Positions 15,645 through 23,498 of a DNA stretch of 64,000 nucleotides are shown here, in pieces. The notes under the pieces were generated by a model. That model saw only the letters and a list, made by a program, of their open reading frames with translations, was not told the origin of the DNA and made no database searches. The position numbers were made by a program, and so were the translations under genes. The stretch covers positions 1 to 64,000 of the forward strand of contig DASYUL010000132.1 in the NCBI GenBank assembly GCA_036001245.1, written 5' to 3'. The DNA is from Gp7-AA6 sp036001245. GTDB lineage: Bacteria; Acidobacteriota; Thermoanaerobaculia; UBA5066; Gp7-AA6. How positions within the stretch are numbered: the first letter of the stretch is position 1; every line of letters begins with the position of its first letter.

Positions 15645-15704
15645 AGTGGCAGCCCTCGTTCGAAAGTTTGATTGGCCGGCGAAGCCGGCCGGTACACTCG
15701 TTAG

Positions 15705-15740
15705 ATTGTCGATTTGGCGAGAGCGCGGTACATGAACGGG
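15705..15740 (+). pseudogene. 3'-terminal fragment of a second ATP-grasp gene
   Basis: The segment encodes IVDLARARYMNG, identical at protein level to the end of the ATP-grasp gene (15606–15641) but differing at a handful of third or synonymous positions. It lacks a stop and runs on in frame toward the chalcone-isomerase-like gene. Synonymous-only divergence indicates descent from a functional paralogue rather than a recent copy. A GGCCGGC-gaa-GCCGGCC hairpin (15674–15690) lies between the two ends. Confidence 0.65.
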
Positions 15741-15785
15741 TCGGAGCTCTCAGCTCGGATAGAGTCGGCCCAACGAGGTGGCTCC

Positions 15786-16343
15786 GTGAAGAAACTGATC
15801 GCGCTCGCCCTTCTGCTCTGCCTGGTCAACGCTCCGACCGCTCTCGCAAAAGAGGTCGCCGGGGTCACGCTTCCGGACACGGTCACCGTCGAGGGCAAGA
15901 CCCTCAAGCTGAACGGAGGGGGCCTTCGCAAAAAGGCCATCTTCAAGGTTTACGTCGGCGGTCTCTATCTCGAGAACCCGTCGAAAGACGCGGCTGCCGT
16001 CATCTCGTCCGATCAGATCAAGCGCATGCAACTGTCCGTCCTTCGCTCTCTCTCGACGAAGCAGATCATCGAGGCGATCGAAGAAGGGTTCGAGAAGAAC
16101 TCCAAGGCCCAGATGGGAGCCCTCAAGGCGCGCCTCGACCGTTTCGCCGGCATGATTCCCGACGCCGAGAAGGGGGACGAGATCGCCTTCACTTACGTCC
16201 CCGGCAAGGGCACGGTCGTGCAGGCGAAGGGAGCCGAGAAGGGCGCCATCGAAGGCAAGGACTTCGCCGACGCTCTGTTCTCGGTCTGGCTCGGATCGAA
16301 TCCCGTCCAGGCGGACCTGAAGACCGCACTCCTCGGAAGTTAG
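15786..16343 (+). CDS. Secreted chalcone-isomerase-like domain protein
   Basis: From the GTG at 15786 (preceded by GAGGTGG) the product has 185 residues. A signal peptide (VKKLIALALLLCLVNAPTALA) is followed by a chalcone isomerase-like fold: EVAGVTLPDTVTVEGKTLKLNGGGLRKKAIFKVYVGGLYL, then a helical region and the closing IEGKDFADALFSVWLGSNP. Bacterial members are periplasmic and mostly uncharacterised; flavonoid isomerisation is not expected. Upstream codons in this frame are the ATP-grasp tail fragment and are not part of the gene. It is convergent with the FAD oxidoreductase, with stops overlapping. Confidence 0.82.
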   Translation: MKKLIALALLLCLVNAPTALAKEVAGVTLPDTVTVEGKTLKLNGGGLRKKAIFKVYVGGLYLENPSKDAAAVISSDQIKRMQLSVLRSLSTKQIIEAIEEGFEKNSKAQMGALKARLDRFAGMIPDAEKGDEIAFTYVPGKGTVVQAKGAEKGAIEGKDFADALFSVWLGSNPVQADLKTALLGS

Positions 16344-17650
16344 GCCGCCGCCTGCTCCGGCTTCGCACCCAGGCCGAGCCTGCGCCTGAACCGGTCGAAG
16401 GCGACTGACAGGAACACGAGCTCGATCCAGATTCGGGCGCCGATCGGGATCCGTTCGACGCCGCCCGATAAAACCGTCGTGACTGCGGCGCGCATCCTGT
16501 CGAAAGGCTCGTGCGAGCAGAACGCCTCGAAGAAGACGGGATCGTAAAAGGCGTACACGAAGCGTCGGAATCGGCCGACGAGCCGGCTCGCTTCTTTCGC
16601 GTAGGGCGCGAGGTCCCGCGCGCCGACCGAGCCCCGCTTCGTCAGCGCGCGGTCGATCCGATACGCGGCGCGCTCGCCCATCGCCATGGCCAGGAAGACC
16701 CCGGTCGAAAACACCGGGTCGAGAAAGGTCGCCGCGTCTCCGACGAGCGCCCACCCCTCGCCAGAGGCCCGCGCGGAGGACGTCGAGTAGTCGGAGATTC
16801 CGACGACGCGGCTCGTCCGACGGGCGCCCGCGATGAACTCCTGCATGCGCGGCGACCGGGCGAGGAGGAGGTCGAAAAGAGCTTCGGTGCGCGCAGCGGC
16901 GCCCTCACCCCGGCCCTCTCCCGGGGGGAGAGGGAGTGATGCGGCGAGCGACGGTTCGAACACTTCTCCGACGCTGCACGTGCCGTCGGAGAAGGGAATG
17001 ATCCAGTACCAGACCTCGCGGTCGATCGGAAGGAGGATGTCGCCCGGCCGCTGACCCTCCGGCCACCGAATTCCTTCGTAGTGTGCAAAGAGTCCCGCGC
17101 GCTTCAGCTTCGGATCGAGCTTACGGGTCCCGAGCTGCCGCGACAGGAGCGCGGTCTGCCCCGAGGCGTCGACGACGACCCGCGCGCGAATGTCTTCCGC
17201 TCCCGTCCGCGATCGCGCGATCACGCCGACCGCCCGTTCCCCTTCGAAGAGGACCTCTTCGACCGCGGTTTCTTCCCGCACCTGCGCGCCCGACTCCTCC
17301 GCGTGCCGGAGCAGGAGGTCGTCGAACTCGGCGCGTTTCACGTGGAAGGCCATGGGATGGCGATCGTCCACGCCTCTCGCGAAGTCGACCGGACGAACTC
17401 CGCCGGTCGCCTCGTTCCAGAAGAAAGCGCCGTGCTTCTTCTGAAAGCCGGCCGCGTGGATCTTCCCGGCGACCCCGAGGCGGTCGAAAAGCGGGACGTT
17501 GAAGGGCAGGAGCGACTCCCCGACGTGGAAGCGGGGGAACTTCTCCCTCTCGAGGAGGAGCACGTTGCGGCCGGCCCGGGCGAGCATCGTCGCGACGGTC
17601 GAGCCGCCGGGTCCGCCGCCGATGACGATCGCGTCGTAGGATTCCCGCAT
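16340..17650 (-). CDS. FAD-dependent oxidoreductase (geranylgeranyl-reductase/tryptophan-halogenase-like)
   Basis: This 436-residue protein has an N-terminal Rossmann motif (IVIGGGPGGSTVATMLARAG) and the substrate-side segment EKFPRFHVGESLLP typical of this flavoprotein superfamily. A second FAD motif is GWALVGDAATFLDPVFSTGV. Halogenases carry a WxWxIP motif, and here WYWIIPF is similar but not decisive, so the reaction is unknown. It is a single soluble gene with no flavin reductase nearby. Residues of about SLPLPPGEGRGEG (DNA 16902–16935) come from an inserted GC-rich palindromic repeat that kept the frame, predicted to be a surface loop. Confidence 0.82.
   Translation of the reverse strand: MRESYDAIVIGGGPGGSTVATMLARAGRNVLLLEREKFPRFHVGESLLPFNVPLFDRLGVAGKIHAAGFQKKHGAFFWNEATGGVRPVDFARGVDDRHPMAFHVKRAEFDDLLLRHAEESGAQVREETAVEEVLFEGERAVGVIARSRTGAEDIRARVVVDASGQTALLSRQLGTRKLDPKLKRAGLFAHYEGIRWPEGQRPGDILLPIDREVWYWIIPFSDGTCSVGEVFEPSLAASLPLPPGEGRGEGAAARTEALFDLLLARSPRMQEFIAGARRTSRVVGISDYSTSSARASGEGWALVGDAATFLDPVFSTGVFLAMAMGERAAYRIDRALTKRGSVGARDLAPYAKEASRLVGRFRRFVYAFYDPVFFEAFCSHEPFDRMRAAVTTVLSGGVERIPIGARIWIELVFLSVAFDRFRRRLGLGAKPEQAAA
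16902..16935. repeat. REP-like palindrome inserted in frame within the FAD oxidoreductase gene
   Basis: The sequence begins CCCTCACCCCGG and contains CCCTCTCCC followed by GGGAGAGGG (16914–16934). This is a dispersed repeat type known from many high-GC genomes. On the coding strand it adds PLPPGEGRGEG without a stop. Confidence 0.75.
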
Positions 17651-17711
17651 GCCGCGATTCTCTCACTGCGAGCTGCCGGTCGTCAGCGATCAGGTCGCCC
17701 CCACGGCAGCG

Positions 17712-17746
17712 GAGCTGAGAACTGAGAGCTGAGAGCTGACAGCGAC
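17712..17746. repeat. 7-bp-period tandem repeat abutting the ABC ATPase gene
   Basis: GAGCTGA, GAACTGA, GAGCTGA, GAGCTGA and CAGCGAC follow in strict 7-bp register. The third unit contains an in-frame TGA (17730–17732) for the downstream ABC gene, and the repeat occupies the place where its start codon and ribosome-binding site should be. Confidence 0.85.
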
Positions 17747-17768
17747 TCCCGTCATCGAGTTCCGCGAC

Positions 17769-18485
17769 GTGCGCAAGGCGTTCGCGCCGGGCCGCCCCGT
17801 CCTGGATGGCCTGTCCTTCACGGTGGGTGAGGAGGAGACGCTCGCGCTCGTGGGACCATCGGGCTGCGGCAAGACGACCGCTCTCAAGCTCGTGAACCGC
17901 CTGCTGGACCACGACGGCGGCGACGTGCTCGTGTTCGGACGCGACGTCCGCGGTGAGGACCCGATCGCGTTGCGGCGGCGGCTCGGTTACGTGATCCAGG
18001 AAGCGGGTCTCTTTCCCCACTGGACCGTGCGCGAGAACGTCGAGGCGGTGCCGCGGCTGCTCGGCTGGCGCCGCGAGGCGGCGCGGAGCCGCTCCGACGA
18101 GCTGCTCGACCTCGTGAATCTTCCCGCCGCGGAATTCGGGGAGCGGCGCCCGCGCGAGCTCTCGGGCGGACAGCGCCAGCGCGTCGGTGTGGCGCGCGCG
18201 CTCGCGGCCGACCCGCCGGTTCTCCTCATGGACGAGCCCTTCGGCGCGCTCGATCCGATCGCCCGCCGCTCCATGCAGCGGGAGTTCGGCGAGTGGAAGC
18301 GCCGACTCGGAAAGGCGGTTCTGCTCGTCACCCACGATCTCCGCGAGGCGTTCCGGCTCGGAGATCGGGTCGCGATCCTCGAGCGGGGACGCGTACATCA
18401 GATCGGCACGCCGCGCGAGATCCTCGACGCACCGGCGGACGACTTCGTGCGCGACTTCATATCGGACGAGCTGCCAGTCTCGTGA
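17769..18485 (+). CDS. Osmoprotectant ABC transporter ATP-binding protein (OpuCA/ProV-like)
   Basis: It is the ATPase of a compatible-solute importer. Motifs are Walker A (GPSGCGKTT), Q-loop, signature LSGGQRQRVGVARAL, Walker B LLMDEPFG and switch His in LLVTHDLRE. At 238 residues it lacks the C-terminal CBS domains of OpuCA. The start is problematic: homologues begin around MIEFRDVRKAF, and here VIEFRD is encoded just upstream of the first usual start (GTG 17769). Only a CTG at 17736 precedes it after an in-frame stop, and a heptad repeat occupies the upstream region. The stop overlaps the permease start (GTGA). Confidence 0.88.
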   Translation: MRKAFAPGRPVLDGLSFTVGEEETLALVGPSGCGKTTALKLVNRLLDHDGGDVLVFGRDVRGEDPIALRRRLGYVIQEAGLFPHWTVRENVEAVPRLLGWRREAARSRSDELLDLVNLPAAEFGERRPRELSGGQRQRVGVARALAADPPVLLMDEPFGALDPIARRSMQREFGEWKRRLGKAVLLVTHDLREAFRLGDRVAILERGRVHQIGTPREILDAPADDFVRDFISDELPVS

Positions 18486-19114
18486 GCGCATACCTGCCCT
18501 ACTTCTGGGCTCGGCGCGCCGAGATCCTGGCCCTCACAGGCGAGCACCTCGTCCTCGTCCTCGTCTCGACGTTTCTCGCCGTCGCGATCGGGGTGCCGCT
18601 CGGCGTCGCGCTCACGCGGCGGCCGCGGCTCGCGCGCCCGGTGCTCGGGTTCGCGAACGTCGTGCAGACGATTCCGAGCCTCGCGCTGTTCGGCTTTCTC
18701 ATTCCGCTGCCGTTCATCGGCGGCATCGGCGCGCGCACGGCGATCGCGGCCCTCGTCGTGTACGCGCTGCTGCCGATCCTGCGAAACACGTACGCGGGAA
18801 TCCGGTCGGTCGACCCCGCGATCATCGAGTCCGCCATCGGCATCGGCATGACGCCGCGGCAGAGGCTCCGGTCGGTCGAGCTGCCGCTCGCGCTCCCCGT
18901 CGTTCTCGCCGGCGTGCGTATCGCGACGGTCGTCTCGATCGGCCTCGCCACCATCGCCGCCGCGATCGGCGCGGGAGGGCTCGGAGTCCTCATCTACCGC
19001 GGCGTCGCGATCGTGGACCATCGACTCATCCTCGCCGGCGCGGTGCCCGCGGCTCTCCTGGCGCTCGCGGCGGACGCGGGTCTCGGCGCCGTCGAGAAGC
19101 GGCTCGCGAGATGA
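18482..19114 (+). CDS. Osmoprotectant ABC transporter permease (OpuCB-like)
   Basis: The 210 residues from the GTG at 18482, overlapping the ATPase stop, form about five to six membrane helices. The BPD_transp_1 coupling region is AIIESAIGIGMTPRQRLRSVELPLALP (EAA-like loop). Short OpuCB/YehW-type permeases have this length. With the ATPase and binding protein it would import glycine betaine, choline, carnitine or a similar solute. It is the middle gene of a three-gene operon; the system has one permease rather than the OpuCB/OpuCD pair. Confidence 0.9.
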   Translation: MSAYLPYFWARRAEILALTGEHLVLVLVSTFLAVAIGVPLGVALTRRPRLARPVLGFANVVQTIPSLALFGFLIPLPFIGGIGARTAIAALVVYALLPILRNTYAGIRSVDPAIIESAIGIGMTPRQRLRSVELPLALPVVLAGVRIATVVSIGLATIAAAIGAGGLGVLIYRGVAIVDHRLILAGAVPAALLALAADAGLGAVEKRLAR

Positions 19115-20004
19115 AGCGCGCCGTCCTCGTCCTGCTTCTCCTCGTTACCGTCGCCGCGTGCCGGCGCGGCGGCGACCGGCCCCTCCGGATCGGGTCGAAG
19201 AACTTTTCCGAGCAGGTCATCCTGGGCGAGATCGCGGCGCAGGGCCTGGAGGCCCGCGGCATTCCGGTCGACCGGCGCCTGAATCTCGGGGGCACCTTCG
19301 TGTGCCACCAGGCCATCACGGCGGGGGAGCTCGACCTCTACCCCGAGTACACCGGCACGGCCTTCACCGCCATCCTCGCGCGCAAGCCGGTCTCCGACCC
19401 GAAGCTCGTGTTCGACGAAGTCTCCCGCGAGTACCGGAAACGCTGGAACCTCGTGTGGTCGCCGCCGCTCGGCTTCGAGAACACGTTCGCGATCGTGATG
19501 CGGGGCGACGACGCGCGGCGACTGAACGTGCGAAGGATCTCCGACCTCGTGGCGCACCCCGAGGTCCGGCCGGGTTTCGGCTACGAGTTCCTGGAGCGCG
19601 AGGACGGATTTCCAGGGCTCGCGAAGACGTATGGCCTCCACTTCCGCGAGCGCCCGGTCCAGATGGACCTGGGCCTCCTGTACCAGGCGCTCGAGAGCCG
19701 CAAGGTGGACCTCGTCGCAGGCAACTCGACCGACGGCCTGATCGACGCGATCGGCGGAGTCGTGCTCGAGGACGACAAGAGGTACTTCCCGCCTTACGAG
19801 GCGGCGTTCGTCGTGCGCGGCGACGTATGGGAAAAGAAGCCGGCGGTACGCGAATACCTCGAGTCGCTCGCCGGCGCGATCGACGCTGCGACGATGCGGA
19901 AGTTGAACGCCGCGGTCGACAAGGAGAAGCGCCGCCCGGAAGACGTCGCGCGCGGGTTCCTCGAGTCCGTGGGTTCGCCGCGCCGCGCGGCGCCCTCACC
20001 GTAG
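19111..20004 (+). CDS. Osmoprotectant ABC transporter substrate-binding lipoprotein (OpuCC/OsmF-like)
   Basis: This 297-residue protein has the lipobox TVAAC with Cys17, and the mature part begins with PLRIGSKNFSEQVILGEI, the standard OpuAC-domain start. Other family segments are LDLYPEYTGTAFTAIL and VDLVAGNSTDGLID, which line the binding cleft. It would be anchored on the periplasmic side of the inner membrane or on the outer membrane and deliver a quaternary-amine osmolyte to the permease. The ATG overlaps the permease stop (ATGA). Its 3' end converges with the TPR lipoprotein gene 48 bp away. Confidence 0.92.
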   Translation: MKRAVLVLLLLVTVAACRRGGDRPLRIGSKNFSEQVILGEIAAQGLEARGIPVDRRLNLGGTFVCHQAITAGELDLYPEYTGTAFTAILARKPVSDPKLVFDEVSREYRKRWNLVWSPPLGFENTFAIVMRGDDARRLNVRRISDLVAHPEVRPGFGYEFLEREDGFPGLAKTYGLHFRERPVQMDLGLLYQALESRKVDLVAGNSTDGLIDAIGGVVLEDDKRYFPPYEAAFVVRGDVWEKKPAVREYLESLAGAIDAATMRKLNAAVDKEKRRPEDVARGFLESVGSPRRAAPSP

Positions 20005-20052
20005 TTCTGTCCGGCGCGGTAAGGGTATTGACGCTTCTGCGTTCCGAGGCGG

Positions 20053-21351
20053 TTATCGGTTACCCTCCAGGTGCGGTTGACCACAGGTCACCAAAGCGCG
20101 CGACGTCAGTGCGCGAAGGCTTGGCCACTGGTGTGACAACGCTCCGGTGTGGACCGCAGCGTCGCAAGCGACCGCGCTTTCCCGCGCCGCCAACGCGGCT
20201 TGCAGCACCAACTCATAAGCGCGCGGAGTCCTGCGGACCCGGAGGTTCGTCTGCGCGAGCGCCAGCGCCTTCTTCGGGTCGCCGCCCGCAGCGATCCAGA
20301 ACTCGGCCGCGTGGTCCGCGAACGCTTCGGGATGGCGCGCGATTAGCTCGTCGTATCGCGTCGCGGCGGCTGCGCGCCAGCGGCGCGCTTCCTCCGGACG
20401 CCCCGCATCACCGAGGATCCGCGCAAGCTGCGCCGCATAATCCGGGTCGTCCGAAGTTTGCGCCAGTGGACGCAATAGCTCGACGGCGCGTTCGTGTCTG
20501 CCCAGCGCGGCTTCCACCTCGGCAAGGTGGCCCTGGACCGACGCATACGCCGGCAGCCGCTCGTGGGCCGCCTCGAACAGTTCCCGCGCCCGTTGCAGCT
20601 TGCCTTCCCGCATCCACATGAGACCCTGCTGGAAATACAGCCACGCAACCGGAAAGGGCGACACGTCCCGGTAATGATTCGGCGCTTCAACGAACAACCG
20701 CTCCGCCTCGTCGATCTCACCGCGATCCGCTCGCAGGGATGCCTCGGCGCCGAGTGAGCCGATGTCCGGCCGCGACTGAGCTGCGCGTTGCCGGACAGCG
20801 AGTGCTTCGTCGTAGCGTCCGGTCGCCTGAAAGATTGCTGCGCGGAGGGACTCGACCCGCTGGCCATGGAGCCCGCGTCGCTCGACCTGTTCGAGATCCG
20901 CGAGCGCCTCCGCGAAGCGATGGAAGGTGGACCGTGCCTGAGCACGTGCCAGGAACGACACCGGATCAGTTGGCGCTTCACTCACGAGCTGCTCGGCAAT
21001 CCGCTCGGCACGCTCGTAATCCGCAATGCTTCCCGCAAATTGCCCGCGCATTGAGATCAGTTGCGCCTTCCCCGCTCGCTGTGAAACGGTCAGCGGGCCA
21101 TATGTGGCAAGCCGCTCCTCCCCGTCGATCTGCGCCTGGAGATTCCCGATTGCGATCGCGCCATCCGTCGTTCGCAGTTCGGACCGAGAAAGCGGCGACT
21201 TCCTCGCAGAGGGAACCGCGCCTCCTACGGTCCGTGACGCGGGAAGTGCATGACTGCAGGCCGCAACGAACAAGAGGACGATCGGAATGCAGCGCCGTAA
21301 TCGAGAGAAGGGGTTGTTCTCCGAGAAGCGGCCGGGCTCAGACCGGCCCAC
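20053..21351 (-). CDS. TPR-repeat lipoprotein
   Basis: From a GTG at 21351 the product has 432 residues. An N-terminal hydrophobic stretch with lipobox FVAAC (Cys32) precedes a run of helical repeats of the TPR type from about residue 90 to 400 (for example GSIADYERAERIAEQLVSEAPTDP, FAEALADLEQVER, KLQRARELFEAAHERLPAYA). It lies 39 bp after the DUF4331 gene on the same strand and probably forms an operon with it. DUF4331–TPR pairs are a recurring arrangement, and the TPR partner is presumably a scaffold for the secreted DUF4331 protein at the envelope. Confidence 0.8.
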   Translation of the reverse strand: MGRSEPGRFSENNPFSRLRRCIPIVLLFVAACSHALPASRTVGGAVPSARKSPLSRSELRTTDGAIAIGNLQAQIDGEERLATYGPLTVSQRAGKAQLISMRGQFAGSIADYERAERIAEQLVSEAPTDPVSFLARAQARSTFHRFAEALADLEQVERRGLHGQRVESLRAAIFQATGRYDEALAVRQRAAQSRPDIGSLGAEASLRADRGEIDEAERLFVEAPNHYRDVSPFPVAWLYFQQGLMWMREGKLQRARELFEAAHERLPAYASVQGHLAEVEAALGRHERAVELLRPLAQTSDDPDYAAQLARILGDAGRPEEARRWRAAAATRYDELIARHPEAFADHAAEFWIAAGGDPKKALALAQTNLRVRRTPRAYELVLQAALAARESAVACDAAVHTGALSHQWPSLRALTSRALVTCGQPHLEGNR

Positions 21352-21390
21352 AGCGTGTAACGAGACGTCCCATCGGCGCGACAGGCGACA

Positions 21391-22659
21391 CTAGTTGGGC
21401 TGATCGAGGAACGGGAAATTCGTCAGCGAAGCAGTGCCATCGCCGTCGACCGGGACACCATCCGTGACCCCGCTCAGCGCACCCGCAGCGAGCACTGAGT
21501 AGGTGGTATCGATGGTGTCCTCGAGTGGCGTTCGACCGCCGCAGTCATTGTTCGTGATGCCGACGGCGTTGGCTTCCACCGCCAGGTACTGAGCGCAGCT
21601 CCCCGAGCTCGCATTCACGTACAGCTGATCGTCCGCCAGGATGCCGGCCAGCGCATCGTACCGTCCCGCGACGGGTGATGGACCTGCAAGGAGTTGATTA
21701 CCGCACACGGTGTCGAGGCTGTCGAGGATCGCCAGGTTTGCGGCGATTTCCGAGGAGAACAGGGTCGCCCATTGATCGGGATTCGAAGCGGCGTTGTACG
21801 CGTCCAGGATCGCCTCGTGAGCCAGCTCTTCGGCGGGAACACTCTCGCGAAAGAACGGGTTTGTCAGGGCTGTGTTCACCCCGGCGCGGCCCATCCGGTC
21901 GATCTGAACGGAACTGACACGACCGTCACGGTCCTCGTCGCAGTCGTCGCAGTCTCCACGGCGCCGATTGGTGCTCCCCCAGACCGCGAGGATTGGACCG
22001 CCCCTGGTCAAGAGGGACTTGTCGACCGAAATGGCGATCGCCAGGACGTTGAACCTCGCAAAGTTGTCCACGGCCGGGCCCCCACCGGGAGCCGTCTGCA
22101 GCTGGTCGACGAGAACCGCCGAAGTCGCTGCATCGAGCGCTGGACAACCCGCCGCATCGAACGTGAGGCTGCTCGCTGCGCCTGCGACGATGCGGGCCGT
22201 CTGCCGGAAACCTGCCAGGTTGAAGAAGAACGGATCGTCCCGCAGTCCGGCGAAGACCTTGAGCTTGCCGTTGCGCGTCTCGATGCCGTTGACGTTGCTC
22301 GCGTCGCCTTGGAGGTGCTCACGGTTTCCGACTGAGCAGCGAATTCTCTGCTTCCGGTTGAAGACGCAGATGATATCGACTTCGGGCGACGACGCGGCGC
22401 CGAAGCTGGCCTTGCTGGTCGTGTGAAACACGTACTGGACGCTGTCCGAGAACCTCGACGCGGGGGTGGCATTCCGCACGAGGTCCATGACGAGATACGC
22501 TCTCGTTGCATCCTGCGACATCCAGGCAAACACATCGGTGATATCAGCGGCCGGGTCCGCGGCGGCTCTCGGGCCGTCACTGTGATCCGCCGCCCGGACG
22601 GCTTGACAGAACAAGCCAATTGTCAGAATTGCCAGCGCGATGACCTTACCGTTCTTCAT
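21391..22659 (-). CDS. DUF4331 secreted protein A
   Basis: From the ATG at 22659, chosen because of a strong AGGAGG 9 nt upstream, the product has 422 residues. It has a signal peptide (MKNGKVIALAILTIGLFCQAVRA) and then the DUF4331 start ADHSDGPRAAADPAADITDVFAW. Residues in a DCDDCDEDRDGRVS segment (around 250) could bind calcium. DUF4331 proteins are exported, often repeated in a genome, and have no established activity. It is followed by a TPR lipoprotein. A second DUF4331 protein is encoded 840 bp upstream on the same strand, separated by a ferritin-like protein. Confidence 0.88.
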   Translation of the reverse strand: MKNGKVIALAILTIGLFCQAVRAADHSDGPRAAADPAADITDVFAWMSQDATRAYLVMDLVRNATPASRFSDSVQYVFHTTSKASFGAASSPEVDIICVFNRKQRIRCSVGNREHLQGDASNVNGIETRNGKLKVFAGLRDDPFFFNLAGFRQTARIVAGAASSLTFDAAGCPALDAATSAVLVDQLQTAPGGGPAVDNFARFNVLAIAISVDKSLLTRGGPILAVWGSTNRRRGDCDDCDEDRDGRVSSVQIDRMGRAGVNTALTNPFFRESVPAEELAHEAILDAYNAASNPDQWATLFSSEIAANLAILDSLDTVCGNQLLAGPSPVAGRYDALAGILADDQLYVNASSGSCAQYLAVEANAVGITNNDCGGRTPLEDTIDTTYSVLAAGALSGVTDGVPVDGDGTASLTNFPFLDQPN

Positions 22660-22800
22660 TTGGGACCTCCTCTTCCTCGGATGCTTAAAATGCTTACTGC
22701 GTCCGATACCCAAACACCCTCCGTCGTGCATGGAGATATACGGTAGCGGGCGGGCAGTCGGATCTCCTTTTGGAACGCCGTTGCAGATGGATCGCTCGCC

Positions 22801-23352
22801 CTAATTCTCAATGAGCCGGAACGTCGGGACGACGTCTCTTCCGAGCACGCTCCGCAGAACCGTCGCGTGCAGGACCTCGTCGGAGAGGATGCGTCCCGCC
22901 GAAGCGGCGAGCGCGCGATCCTGGAACTTGTCGACGACGGTCAGATACGCGCGCGCGGCGCCGACCTCCAGCTTGAACGCGAGCTCGAGGACGTCCTTCT
23001 CGTTGGCGAGCGGGACCCCGAACACGTACTCCTTCTGCGGCTCGACCGGCCGCCCGCCCTTGCGCTTGACGGCGGCGACGATGAGATCCCGGTGGATCTC
23101 ATGGCTCCCCTGAAAGAGGAGCCCGACTTCCTTCGCCTTTTCCGACAGGAGGCCGCTGTTGCCGGCGAGACCATATGCCCAGATGGCCTCGTGCTCGAGC
23201 GCGAGCGCGCTGTTCAGGAGCTTGGCGTCGTCTCCCTCTTTCGCCTTGCCCGGAGTCAGCGCGATGAGCGGCTGTCCGGCGGCGGCGAGTCCGAGCGCGA
23301 GGCCCGCCTTCGCGGCCGCGCCGAAGAAATCGCGTCGGGGCAGATGAATCAT
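22801..23352 (-). CDS. Tat-exported ferritin-like (DUF4439-type) protein
   Basis: In this 183-residue protein the N-terminus has a twin-Arg motif (RRDFFGAAAKAGLALGLA), suggesting folded export by Tat. The mature part is a four-helix bundle with candidate metal residues in ALALEHEAIWAY (Glu, His), GSHEIHRDLI and SDEVLHATVLRSVLG. It therefore looks like an extracytoplasmic ferritin-like protein binding iron or another metal. It lies between two DUF4331 genes on the same strand, an association worth noting. Which ferritin-like subfamily it belongs to is uncertain. Confidence 0.75.
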   Translation of the reverse strand: MIHLPRRDFFGAAAKAGLALGLAAAGQPLIALTPGKAKEGDDAKLLNSALALEHEAIWAYGLAGNSGLLSEKAKEVGLLFQGSHEIHRDLIVAAVKRKGGRPVEPQKEYVFGVPLANEKDVLELAFKLEVGAARAYLTVVDKFQDRALAASAGRILSDEVLHATVLRSVLGRDVVPTFRLIEN

Positions 23353-23449
23353 TCTGTCCTCCGGAAACTGAACTGCGGCGGGTGCGGGCGCGCTGGGCCT
23401 GTCCCCGCAACCTTTCCTGTGGGCGATTCGGCGGGAAGTCTACAAGAGA

Positions 23450-23480
23450 GCCCCGGCCCGGCCGCGAGCCGGACCGGGGC
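23450..23480 (-). terminator. GC-rich hairpin after the DUF4331 gene
   Basis: The 13-nt arms (23450–23462, 23468–23480) pair with one mismatch around a 5-nt loop just downstream of the DUF4331 stop at 23499. On the minus strand it is followed by a short pyrimidine run with few T, so termination would be weak or Rho-assisted. Confidence 0.55.
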
Positions 23481-23498
23481 CCGTGACGAGGAGATCGG

